From: Tetramitus jugosus
Taxonomy: Eukaryota > Heterolobosea > Eutetramitea > Acrasida > Vahlkampfiidae
NCBI GenBank assembly: GCA_937625935.1
Contig: OW569382.1
Span: 310,001 to 374,000 of the forward strand
Length of the DNA: 64,000 nucleotides
Reading direction: 5' to 3'
This document shows, in pieces, positions 19,480 to 28,998 of this stretch (within the stretch, counting starts at the first letter, position 1; each line of letters opens with the position of its first letter). A program made the position numbers and the translations under genes. The notes below the pieces were generated by a model. The model was not told the DNA's origin, searched no databases, and saw only the letters and a program-made list of their open reading frames with translations.

Positions 19480-20298
19480 TTACGATGGTAAACTGAGCAT
19501 GTGTGGATGCTTCCTTTGGATAGATACTCTATGAGGACCAATGACTGATATAGCAGGATAGTAAATGATTCCTTGAGTAGAAATACCTGATATGGTGTGA
19601 AAGTACGTATTGTTCCTGAATAGATACATCGATGCAGTATTTGAACTACTCAAATTCTTCAAATCGAGCTTGATGGCAATCTTGTCACCTGCATGATAAT
19701 CCGAGCACAGAGCAACATCTGCTCGTACGTGATTAATATGAATTGTATGTTCACCAATGTTGTAACTAACGCCATGACTGCACAATCCAATAATCTTGTC
19801 ACGACCCACTTGTGTAAAAACAAAGGTGCTTCTCTCAATTCCCACAAATATGCGATAACTGTTGAGTTTTTTAATGTCCAGAGACTCTAGAGTGTACTCC
19901 CAACAATGAACCATCCCCATACCAAGTTTTCTACTTGTTCGAATCGTGTCCCATTTGGATCGTCTCTCACATGATATCGTCCTATTGTCGTTGTGCATCA
20001 GAATGTTCGTGTCTGATGTTCTTGACTTGGGATCCCATTTGACCATGCTAGAGCGAACCAATTCTCGCCACACTCTCGCATTGTTCTTGCTTAGGTCGAG
20101 ACTACGAGCCATCAATTTCCACACGCACAAATCGGCCTCAGCACTCAGTACCAAGTAAGCCCCGTGTTGACTAGTCAACGAAATATGATACAAATCACCC
20201 AAGTACAAGAAGTTGAGAATGTACCATTGCAAATCACATGGCAACAACTCAAAAATATTATTACTCGTCACCACTAATTCTTTTTCAGGTGGTTCCAT
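19480..20298 (-). CDS. F-box protein with SPRY-like C-terminal domain
   Basis: A 272-residue protein starting at the ATG at 20298 (MEPPEKEL; the open frame upstream has no ATG). The F-box is FELLPCDLQWYILNFLYLGDLYHISLTS near residues 16-43, the Skp1-binding module of SCF ubiquitin ligases. From about residue 110, a beta-rich region (RRSKWDTIRTSRKLGMGMVHCWEYTLE, then RIFVGIERSTFVF, IGLCSHGVSYNIGEH, GDKIAIKLDL, SMYLFRNNTYFHTI, YYPAISVIG) has the order of SPRY/B30.2 strands. F-box plus SPRY proteins usually recruit specific substrates for ubiquitination. It is head-to-head with another F-box gene, with only 60 bp between start codons. Confidence 0.87.
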   Translation of the reverse strand: MEPPEKELVVTSNNIFELLPCDLQWYILNFLYLGDLYHISLTSQHGAYLVLSAEADLCVWKLMARSLDLSKNNARVWRELVRSSMVKWDPKSRTSDTNILMHNDNRTISCERRSKWDTIRTSRKLGMGMVHCWEYTLESLDIKKLNSYRIFVGIERSTFVFTQVGRDKIIGLCSHGVSYNIGEHTIHINHVRADVALCSDYHAGDKIAIKLDLKNLSSSNTASMYLFRNNTYFHTISGISTQGIIYYPAISVIGPHRVSIQRKHPHMLSLPS

Positions 20299-20358
20299 GA
20301 GTGTTAATGTTTTCTTTTGTTCTCTATCCAAGTTCGAAGCGCCAGAGAACAAAAAAAC
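20299..20358. promoter_or_regulatory. 60-bp shared upstream region of two divergent F-box genes
   Basis: The two ATGs at 20298 (minus) and 20359 (plus) are separated by 60 bp, so 5' UTRs and promoter elements must overlap or extend into the opposing coding sequence. No known core motif is visible. Confidence 0.45.
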
Positions 20359-21402
20359 ATGACTGCCGAACCAACAACAACACTGAGCTGGGATGAACTA
20401 TTTCAGATTCTTCTCTTTCTGCCAGCTTCTGATCTGTGCCACTATGCCATGACCAATTCCACTGCTTATGACGGTATCATGACCAATCAGCACTTGTGGA
20501 CAGTGCTTCTCAAGAGAGACTTCACTGACACGATTGAACATTTGCAACAAGGATCAAACAGAGAGACATTCCAATCTTCTTTGAACATTACCAGTGCCAC
20601 TGAAGTGAGTCAAGACTGTTGTGTTGAAATGAAGGATTACATGTGTCACTACAAGCGATTTTGCCAATTTCCATTCGATCCAGTCATGTCGCGTTCCATG
20701 TATGACCAGGAGTCTAATCACACAATCTCAAAAATCTTGTTCCCTGTGTACAGAGGTCCACTGAATCTGTCAGTGATTGATGCATTGATTAATAGACAAC
20801 TCGTGATACCACCAGATGTTACGCCAAACAACCAGCTGGCTATCGACTTCAAGCTTTTGTGTATGGCTTCGAGACAACCAAAGGTAACTCCAAACTTGAC
20901 ATTTCGACTTTGGATGCTCAATCAGAATCGATTTCAAACCTTAATCAAATGTTACTTCCGTGAGACTCAATGCTTGGTAATCACAGTAGACGCGAACCAT
21001 GCATGGAACGAGGATACTTATGATCCAGTTTATTCATACAGTAATTGTTCAAATTCTCTGACAAATGCTTTGTTTACACTAAAGGAGAGTGTATCATTTT
21101 TAAAGTTTGAACCACCAAAGGCCTGTAAAGGTGTTTTGATTGTCGGTGTTGGTGTTTGGTCAGAAGCTGCACCTATTTCAAAACAGAGATTCCTAAAGGA
21201 TTGTGCTCAAATGTTTGATGCTTTACCTTTGGAATATTTTGAGTTGACTTGTGAGAATGCAGCAGTTATGACTGATGTTATGCTGAGGCGCTTTTACACA
21301 TTTCATCAACAAAGCACTCTAGAGGATGCCATATTAGCTAAAGGACAAGCGGCACCACAAGAACAGTTAGGAGAGACTCCAACAAGATGTATCTTGAGTT
21401 GA
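20359..21402 (+). CDS. F-box protein, unknown substrate domain
   Basis: A 347-residue protein beginning at the ATG at 20359 in an AAAAACATG context. The F-box is LSWDELFQILLFLPASDLCHYAMTNS near residues 9-34, followed by an aromatic HLWTVLLKRDF typical of F-box ends. The rest (about residues 80-347) has no recognised repeat. Fragments such as RLWMLNQNRFQTLIKCYF and ECF/YFELTCENAAVM suggest a folded domain. It is probably an SCF substrate adaptor. It shares a very short intergenic region with the F-box/SPRY gene. Confidence 0.85.
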   Translation: MTAEPTTTLSWDELFQILLFLPASDLCHYAMTNSTAYDGIMTNQHLWTVLLKRDFTDTIEHLQQGSNRETFQSSLNITSATEVSQDCCVEMKDYMCHYKRFCQFPFDPVMSRSMYDQESNHTISKILFPVYRGPLNLSVIDALINRQLVIPPDVTPNNQLAIDFKLLCMASRQPKVTPNLTFRLWMLNQNRFQTLIKCYFRETQCLVITVDANHAWNEDTYDPVYSYSNCSNSLTNALFTLKESVSFLKFEPPKACKGVLIVGVGVWSEAAPISKQRFLKDCAQMFDALPLEYFELTCENAAVMTDVMLRRFYTFHQQSTLEDAILAKGQAAPQEQLGETPTRCILS

Positions 21403-21499
21403 GGCAACATCTTTAGGTTACGATGATTACTATGATACGAAGAACAGGTCTTACCGATCTGATCTTCCACCTCACACGCATTTTCCGCGCTTTTCTAGA

Positions 21500-21619
21500 G
21501 ATAGCGAAACAACAATGACGCTTGGTGACCAAGGGCCATCACTCTTCAGACGATGGCTGAAGAAAACAAAAGACAACAAAGTGAGCAACCGAAATGGTTG
21601 TATTAAAAAAAATAAAAAA
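21500..21619 (+). repeat. Solo 3' tail of the retroelement family (fragment)
   Basis: Contains stem-loop sequences (CTTGG-TGA-CCAAG, GCCATC...GATGGC) followed by GCAACC-GAAAT-GGTTGT, ATT, A8, T, A6. The last part is nearly the same as the 3' end of the ORF2 element at 34271 (AACC, GGTTGTATT, A-run). No coding part of the element precedes it. The left boundary is approximate. Confidence 0.65.
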
Positions 21620-21630
21620 TGTTTCCGTAA

Positions 21631-21803
21631 GAAAGAATATGTTAGGCAGGTATGTTGGGTGAGGAGACGCAAGCAATGAAACAAGTTGCCAAAGGCTCAA
21701 AAAGAGTGGAATCAAGAAAAATATCGCCAATACGAAAGCTAAGCAGTTCATAGAGAATATGTATCGCCTCTTCCCAAGCTCCAAGGAGATGGCCGGTTGC
21801 TGA
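21631..21803 (+). pseudogene. Decayed LINE ORF2 C-terminal remnant
   Basis: The nucleotide sequence aligns by eye over its whole length with the last about 60 codons of the ORF2 fragment at 34403-35157. Shared stretches are ATGTTAG, GAAACAAGTTGCCAAAGG, AATATCGCCAA, CCAAGGAGATGG and GGTTGCTGA. Several small indels put the matching codons in different frames, so it encodes nothing. It lies directly after another element tail ending at 21619, so two insertions are stacked. No tRNA gene is recognisable next to this pair. Confidence 0.75.
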
Positions 21804-22283
21804 TGCTTTCAGGAAGTGATTTTTTTGGTGGCATGGCCTGTCGCTCTTGTGGTATTGTTGACCAGATTTTTGGCCGGAGTCGAACTTCCGAGAAGGAGAA
21901 CTTCTCAGAACCCATACTGCTTTCAACAAGGGTAAACACAATTTCTTTCTTTATTTGCTGACTGTGTGGTTGCTACAATTTCAATGTAAACAATTCCAAG
22001 CGTATTGATTAAGCCTTCACTGTCCAGAGTCACAAAGTGGCTTGTGGGATCGCGCTCTATTCCGAGTTGCTGTCCCATTTTCTTCTAAACAACAGAACAC
22101 TTTTTCTTGCAATTCTCCCCAAGGTTGCATTTCAGACGGAAGAGACTCTTATAGAGCCAGCGGGTCATTGCGAGAGCTGAAGCTACCCATCTCCTCTTCA
22201 CCGTGGGACCGTGTGATACACTATGGTAACGTGCTCATTCTGTTTTCTATGGACAAAAGAAACAAATGCCCTTGAAGGAATTA
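21804..22283. other. Intergenic region, no gene seen
   Basis: About 480 bp between the retroelement remnants and the 3' end of the coiled-coil gene. A short GAGAAG...CTTCTC stem near 21880 and a TCGAA-containing stretch look superficially tRNA-like but do not fold. Nothing else is recognised. Confidence 0.4.
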
Positions 22284-23027
22284 TTACATTTTTGTTGTTC
22301 TCTCTATTTCCGTCAAAAGAGTTGCGCTCATGAGTAGTCTTTCTTTCCTTTGCCTGAGAGCTTCATCGATCATTCTCACGAGAGACAAGTTTAGTTTGAG
22401 TATTAGAAATTGAAGTTGGTCCTTGATATCTTTTTGTCCAAGTTCTTTGAGATTATTCAACAATTGAACAAGTTCCGGTGGATCGCACTGAAATGACTCC
22501 AAACCATGAGTTGAGTCGAGATAGTTCTTAGGGATAGGCTTTTCAACAAGTTAGTAATACTAAACTCCGGTAAGACAAGCCCTTTAGAATCAAGTGAACA
22601 TACTTACCTGAGGATACAAGAGTTTATTCCTATAATCGCTCAAAAAAATCAAGTTGTTGATATCCACTTCTGCATTTTGCTTCATCTTTTTTACAATCTC
22701 CTTGATCAAAATCTTGACTTCCTCTGTCGTGTACAATTGATTGGTTTTCAATCGAAAGAGGATATCTTTCCTTGCTTCAGTCATACAAAAATTCAATACA
22801 TTCCCGTAAATATCAGTGACCCATGTCTTGGGAGCCTTCTGCTCCAGGTCTTCAGATGATCTGTGAACCTTTTGCTCGATCTGAGAGATTTCCTGTTCAA
22901 TTCTCAACCGAGATTGCTCTCGTTTTTTTTGCTTCTCTTCGAGCTGTTTTAGTAGTTCTATCTTCTTTAATCGATCATTTCTAAGTCTCTCGATATCATG
23001 GGTTATCTCATCCAACTTGTTGTTCAT
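22284..23027 (-). CDS. Coiled-coil protein of unknown function, two exons
   Basis: Exons are 23027-22608 and 22526-22284, joined in phase after codon 140. The 81-nt intron starts GTAAGT, contains a TACTAAC-like branch sequence and ends AAG. The joined protein is 220 residues. Residues 1-65 are a long charged helix (IERLRNDRLKKIELLKQLEEKQKKREQ in overlapping heptads), followed by WVTDIYGNVLNFC and a second helical half. No domain is recognised. It could be a small subunit of a larger complex. Convergence on the element remnants at 21.6 kb is the only notable context. Confidence 0.75.
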
Positions 23028-23254
23028 TCCGATTTACAGTAGATTACTTCTCCGATTGTCAGAGTTAAAAATATCCAGATATTGTAAGCGAAATCTTTAG
23101 GAGGAGAAACAGAAACGACGACTGATTTTGCTGAGCGGCAAACAAAAAGCAAAATTTCTTCATCTCCACACAATAACAACAATTTACTTTGATACGCATC
23201 ACAACGAATCATCGTGAAATTCCCATCCACCACACATACACAAGCATCACCATC

Positions 23255-23900
23255 ATGATCCACTATATATTGCTCCAAAACAGAGCAGGAAAGACAAGAC
23301 TCTCCAAATGGTACGAACCATATGAGGACGATGAGAAGGAAAAGATAAAAATTGAAGTTCACAGACTGATCACTGGTCGTGACCAAAAGTTTACCAACTT
23401 TGTAGAGTACAGAAAACACAAAATTATTTATAGAAGATACGCTGGATTGTTCTTCTCTATGGCTGTTGATCCAGCTGACAATGATTTGGCCTACTTGGAA
23501 ATTATTCACTTGTTTGTCGAAGTTTTGGATCACTTCTTTGGTAATGTTTGTGAGTTGGACTTGGTCTTCAATTTCCACAAGGTAAGAAGAGCTTTTTTTT
23601 TGTTGTTTCTAATGTTTCCTGTTGGAACTGCACACATTACCACTGGCACTTTATCGTGTTTATTCTTGTGGTCGTTGTTGTGCTCATGTTCTGGTAGCGA
23701 AACTCAATGTAAGCTTTTTTTGCTAACCACAACCATTTTATTGTTTTTTTGGCGATCTCCAAAATGTCATTTGTGACTGGCGCGTTGCACTATGTTAGGT
23801 GTATATGATTATTGACGAAATGTTTTTGGCTGGTGAGATTCAAGAGACGAGCAAGCCTGTTATCCTTCAACGTTTGCAATTACTAGAGAAATTGGAGTAA
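23255..23900 (+). CDS. AP2S1: AP-2 complex subunit sigma, two exons
   Basis: The small subunit of the clathrin adaptor AP-2, acting in endocytosis at the plasma membrane and helping recognise dileucine sorting signals. Exons are 23255-23581 and 23799-23900, with an intron starting GTAAGA and ending TTAG. The joined protein is 142 residues, exactly the usual length. Diagnostic segments are [64 protein letters not shown] (read in parts) and [15 protein letters not shown]-1 and AP-3 sigma subunits are longer and differ at these places. The ATG at 23255 is the only sensible start. Confidence 0.97.
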
Positions 23901-24242
23901 AAGAACGGAGCTTTTATTCGTGTGTACGACAAGAGCTTTATTTGTTTTTCACTATATTCCAAGTGGTGCATTTCATCTAGTTGGGAGATTCTTGATGGCT
24001 CATCTGACCGTGAGATCTCCCACGTGCCTTCTCTCTTTGTATTCCTCTGATATTTTGTTCCCGCCCACCACATTATTCGAAAAATCTTCTGCGACAGATT
24101 CTTAGTTGACCCTCCGCCTCATTCGAATTTTACTCCGCTATAGGACAAACACGAAATACCCCCGTTTTGGAGAGCTAACGCAACACAAAAAAATCACAAC
24201 GTAAATCACACAACAACAAAAAAGAACACACATAGAAAAAAA
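23901..24242. other. Intergenic region, no gene seen
   Basis: 342 bp between the AP-2 sigma stop and the V-ATPase start, same orientation. It is AT-rich just before the ATG. No RNA gene or repeat is recognised. Confidence 0.45.
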
Positions 24243-25282
24243 ATGGCAGAGACAGACAGTTTGCTCCCACAAGCATTGGAGCGTATTAGACAACCAATTG
24301 ATGATGCTATGCCAGTCTTGAAGATGATTATGTACTCCATCATTGGTTTCGTTGTTTTTGTCGCAGTTGTTCTGCCAGCATTTGGTGGTGCTGTTGGATT
24401 CGATATGGACATGTGGTCCGATATTTTCAATCAAATTGATCCTTACTTATTCGCTGCTCTTGGTGTTGGTCTCGTCATTGGCTTATCCGTCATTGGTGCT
24501 GGATGGTATGTGTCTCAACAACAACATGATGATGCTTTTTTTCTCATCATTGTCATCACCACGTTGGTGAAACGAACTGCGCTGATGCATTTTTGCGCGG
24601 TTAATTTTTTGTGAAAGGAAATTTTTTGTGCTCACACAAAAGCTTTTTGTCATTTTTCTCTTGTTGATGTCATGAATATCAATGTTTGAATAATAATAAT
24701 GATGATGATAATGGAATGATTCACAGGGGTATCACCATTTGTGGTGGAAGTATCATGGGTGCTTGTGTCAGAGCTCCACACATTAAGACCAAGAATTTGA
24801 TCTCTGTTTTGTTTTGTGAAGCTTTGGCCATCTACGGTATCATTATGGCCATTGTGATGAGTATTCAATACAAGTGGTACATTACCAAGACTCACACCAC
24901 TGCTTTCAATGAAGTGGCTGCCTCTGGTTACTCTCTGTTTTCTGCTGGTTTGACCGTTGGTTTGGGTAACGTTGCCTGTGGTGTCTGTGTCGGTATCATT
25001 GGTGCTTGCTGTGCTATTGCTGATGCTGCTAACGGCTCATTGTTTGTCAAGATTCTTGTGATTGAGATTTTTGCTTCTGCTCTTGGTATCTTTGCCATCA
25101 TTGTTGGTATTATCATGCGTATGTATCGTCATTATGATTGTGAAAGCTTGCTTTCACATGTTTTGTTTTTTATGGTTGTGTGATTTATCACATTTTGGGT
25201 TTTCATGGTTTGTGTATATTGACTGACTTAAATTGTGTTTATGGATGTATCAACAGAGGCTCGTGCAAACTTTTTGGCTTAA
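24243..25282 (+). CDS. ATP6V0B: V-type H+-ATPase proteolipid subunit c'' (Vma16-like), three exons
   Basis: A membrane rotor-ring subunit of the proton pump that acidifies endosomes, lysosomes and contractile vacuoles. Exons are 24243-24505, 24727-25118 and 25257-25282. Introns start GTATGT and end CAG, and the last exon encodes only the C-terminal residues. The joined protein is 226 residues. Family marks are GLSVIGAGWGITICGGSI, VRAPHIKTKNLISVLFCEALAIYGII (read in parts; the Glu in FCEA is the proton-carrying position) and GLTVGLGNVACGVCVGIIG. The extra N-terminal hydrophobic helix separates c'' from subunit c. Junctions were placed by family continuity and GT-AG ends. Confidence 0.96.
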
Positions 25283-25494
25283 GTGTCTTCCATCCATTTC
25301 TACTCTCCGGTTTTTGGACTGTGCACTGAAAAGGTGCTTTCTAATGAATCAACTAAAACGAATTTTTTGATAAAATCAAAATTGTATGAATTTGTTTCGT
25401 TTGTTATTGTAATGGATTGCATGTTCCTTCAATTGAAGTTCTTGTCGTATACAATCCTGCTTGTGTCTCGTTCAACAAAATCAAAAAAAAACAA

Positions 25495-27515
25495 ATGCAG
25501 AACGCAGGAGCAACCGAGATCACAGATACGACATTGTCTTTGTTATTGAGACATCTAACGATTTTGTTGTCTCTTGAACCCCAAAAGGATTTAACAACAG
25601 TTGTCCATTGGCTGAAACAATTGTCGACCAAGCAAAGTGGTTGTGATTGTTTATTGCTGACAGAGACAGGACGTTTGTTATTGGACTACCTGATTTCGAT
25701 ATTGTTGATCTCAGAAAATGAATGGACTAAAGGAAAACACTGGCGGTCGCTACATCGGGACATGTTGTCAATATGTGTTCACATTGTGACAAACTATCAG
25801 TCTCGTTTGAAGTATTGTCAAGTGATTCAAGCAATGAATAGACATGTGAACATTGAAACATTTGTGACCAAACTCATTGCTAAATCAGGGCTGCTTGCAT
25901 TGATGACAACAAAGATGCTGCATTACGACCCTGTGGCGAGTAGAGATGATAAGTTAGTTCTGGAGCCGTTGTGCGTTCGAGTACTTGATGGTTTTGATAT
26001 GATGGAAGCGCTATCATACGGACGGATGGACCCTTATCGATTGTTGTACCATAGCTTAATGTCTTCCTTTCTATTGAGAGAATCACTAGCGTATTCAGGA
26101 AGAGGACCAAATCAATGGCGGAAACGAGATACATTATTTGAGAAAATGTGTCACAATTACCTGAGTTTTTCATTTGGCTCTTCTCAAGCAGATCGAATCT
26201 TGTATCGGTTCAGTTTGACGCAGTTTAGGAATGAGAAATTCATTCAACGAGTTTGTTTGCACTTGATGCAGTCGAATAGCGAGTTCATTCTAAAGAAACT
26301 GAACAATACATTCGAGGAAGAGTCGAATATTTCAAACGTGTTAAGGGAAGAACGACAACGACAAGACTTGTTTAATGATATTCTGACCAATTTATTAACC
26401 ATAGGCACTAGTACAACAGTAAGTGTTTCATTGAATTGATGAATCTTCCTTTGTAACACTGAAAACTGAGTCTAACACTTTCTCCACTCTAGAGTCGAAA
26501 TGAGGTAAACACAATCGATTTATCACTACGAATTATTCAAAAGTATCCTCATAGAGAAGTATCATTAGATACAAAACGATTATCCCGATTTTACTTACTC
26601 CTATCACATCTAACAACATGGATAAGTCCTACTATCCAGTACACTACTGTATGTATTTCATTCACATGTTCAAGGATAGATTGTTTTATTTCACTTGCTA
26701 ACCTCACCATGTGGTAGAGCGAGGATATCATATCAGTCGGAGACTTATCCTTGAATATCCTCCATCAGTTTGTAATATCTGGTCAGAATAACATATCAAT
26801 CGAGTTGAAGTCCAATATGATTGAGAAACTGTCATTCACTTTACAATCAATGACGTTATCTTATCAAAGCGCACCAGGAGTGAATGGATTAAATTTAATA
26901 ACAAGTATCTTGCAAAGAATGATGATACTGGAAGAGGGTGCTGTGATTCCAGTGATACCTCTCTCTGTAATGTCTTCGATTGTTAATTCCTTTGTTTTAA
27001 TAACGACTATTGTTTGTAATGACACAAATCTAGAAGCAACTGTGTGTAATTCAATGTTGGAAATGATACCATTGATCGCTCGGGATGTACGCCAGTATTT
27101 GAATAAGAAACATACCTCTCAACAAAGCCAAATCATACCACATGCCCTATTTCAACCGATTGAAGCCCCATTGGAGCATGTTTCTTTGACAAATATGCTA
27201 TTGGTAATGATGACCAAAAGAGACCGTTCTATTCGATTGAAGGCAAAGACAGCAATTCACTCGATACTTTCTTTGGGTCACGCAATTGTTAGAAGAGAAT
27301 CCAAGGTTGTCTTGAGTGCATTGGACAAGTTCCAACTAGAGAAGGATCTATTATCCACTGCTGCTCTTACAAAACAAGTTCTCATATATTTGGATGAATC
27401 TCCGTCTCATCGAGGTTACTTGGGCAGAAGTTTGCTTCACTTGAGCATCTCTAATCATCCTTCAGAGTTTATTGAAGTTTTGAGGGAGATGAAATTGTTT
27501 TTACAAACACTGTAA
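25495..27515 (+). CDS. Large helical protein of unknown function, three exons
   Basis: Exons are 25495-26418, 26493-26648 and 26718-27515. Both introns are about 70 nt, start GTAAGT and GTATGT and end TAG, and joining keeps one frame to give 625 residues. The start is the ATG at 25495, preceded by an adenine run; the frame upstream lacks an ATG. The sequence is strongly alpha-helical with leucine-spaced helices (LSLLLRHLTILLSLEP, GRLLLDYLISILLISENEW, SIRLKAKTAIHSILSLGHAI), reminiscent of HEAT/armadillo folds. I cannot name a family. There are no transmembrane or targeting signals. Confidence 0.8.
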
Positions 27516-27601
27516 CAGGGTTCAACAAAAAATTAACGTGACAAACAAATGGAGTTTATGTACAATTATGTTGATTGGAATCTTTGGGAACAAAAAGTAC
27601 C

Positions 27602-28204
27602 TTATGGATAACTGACAGTGGCGGCATGTGGTCCCACCTTTGTTCTGTACTCTTCTGGCCATGTATCGGGTTTTCCAGAGACGAACACTGGTCCCTCTTT
27701 GAACATTCCTGCAAAGAACTTGATAAATGAATTGGTGCACTCACCCTTCATAATAGGGAAGCCGTGATGCAACTTGCTTGCCATTTGCCAACCGTCAGCC
27801 ATGATCAACACCCACAGTGCAATCAAGAATGGAATTGCAAAGAAACCAATGATGATGAAACAGAAGGCAATCACAATAATGAGTGACAGGTAAAAACCGA
27901 CAAACAACGACAGAGCTTTTCCATTCTGCTTGATCAACAAATGACCAGCACCAGGCAAGAAAAAGTTGATAATGGTGACAATGAGTGGGTGCATGTAACC
28001 TTGGTAACCTTGAATCCATTGGCCTCTCTCCGTCGCGTATCCTCCTGTCGGTTGATAGGAAGTTCCCGTAGTTGTGGTCGTAGTGGACGCTTGGGTATAG
28101 TGAACGTTCTGGGTCATGGGAGGAGGTCCAGCATAGTTGGTGAATCCGCCGGTAGTAGGCATACCGCCGGTGGTATAGTATTGTTGTTCAGCTGCAGTGG
28201 CCAT
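27602..28204 (-). CDS. TM2-like membrane protein
   Basis: A 200-residue protein from the ATG at 28204. Residues 1-70 are Gly/Thr/Tyr/Pro-rich (YYTTGGMPTTGGFTNY). Then MHPLIVTIINFFLPGAGHLL and two further hydrophobic stretches (LSLFVGFYLSLIIVIAFCFI, AIPFLIALWVLIMADGWQM) form a TM2-domain-like helical hairpin. The short C-terminal cytosolic tail contains PVFVSGKPDTWPEEY. TM2 proteins are small membrane proteins of varied or unknown role. Domain assignment is by layout and the GxGHxL segment. Confidence 0.82.
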   Translation of the reverse strand: MATAAEQQYYTTGGMPTTGGFTNYAGPPPMTQNVHYTQASTTTTTTGTSYQPTGGYATERGQWIQGYQGYMHPLIVTIINFFLPGAGHLLIKQNGKALSLFVGFYLSLIIVIAFCFIIIGFFAIPFLIALWVLIMADGWQMASKLHHGFPIMKGECTNSFIKFFAGMFKEGPVFVSGKPDTWPEEYRTKVGPHAATVSYP

Positions 28205-28998
28205 TGTTGTTGGGAACAAGTGGAGAAGGGTAGTGGAGAGATATCGATGTTTGTTTTTTAGTTGATGGAGGAAGTGGGTCAGTTGAATTTTGTTAAGAAC
28301 ACTGAAAGTTAAAAAAAATAGATGGTTGTATTGGTGATTCGTTGGTTAATATTGTAAAAATACATTTTTATCTGGTTGAGCTAGCGGAAATAATTCAACC
28401 AGATCAGGGAATGATCGCTCTGAACTGTGTGATGTGCACTGTCACTCAATAGTTCATTGATTCGTTGTGCTTATGGATGTGGTCTTTCAACCAACTTCCA
28501 TTCAATCCAAAAATCCCTGTCCTCTGCTTTGTAAATGATTCTGCTACTCTTTCTCGAATGTTGGGATCACACCATTGGCTAGCACAGTAACTTCGGACTT
28601 CCCTGTTCTTCTGGCAAGCAGTGTTTCATCGCACAGTTTTCGAATCAATTCCAAGTATTCTTGTACTATTCTGTACTTTGCTGGACCAATCCCTTTCATA
28701 CCGTATCTTATCTTTGCCTCCTTGTAAGGTAAAACCATAACTTCGTTCATCGAAGAAAGTATTGAGATAGGAGACTACAGGCAGTGGAAGATGCAAAGAA
28801 TTGTTCATCTCGAAAAGTCTTAATTAACAATTGTGAACTCAACTCCTATTGAAGCGTGAGCATGAGTACAATGAGAAAGGTATTATCTGTGACTTGCAAT
28901 ATCTCATATCAATAATGATACCAATAGACTGTGGTGCAGTCGCTACACTCGTTCATTTTGGAGCTCTGCAATGTGGCATCTGCACAAACATTTTAATA
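28205..28998. other. Intergenic region with one doubtful 68-codon frame
   Basis: About 790 bp. The minus-strand frame 28544-28750 (ATG to stop, 68 codons, containing KGIGPAKYRIVQEYLELIRKL) is helical and could be a small protein or a last exon, but I find no family or upstream exon. Around 28370 a pair of short inverted stretches (CTGGTTGAGC, CAACCAGATC) is visible. Otherwise nothing is recognised. Confidence 0.35.

Noticed and set aside
19990-20010. Target duplication for ORF1 copy 1 from ATTCCA-like matches (about 17995 and 19408)
   Set aside because: Only 6 bases match and the flanks diverge at once; chance is enough.
21868-21930. Possible tRNA (minus strand) from a TTCGACTCCGGCC stretch and a GAGAAG/CTTCTC stem
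   Set aside because: The T-stem does not pair around the TTCGA loop, and no 5' half, D-arm or anticodon arm can be found.
25119-25256. Open reading through the V-ATPase c'' intron, giving a longer C-terminus
   Set aside because: A GTATGT donor and CAG acceptor are present and the short last exon gives the usual family C-terminus.
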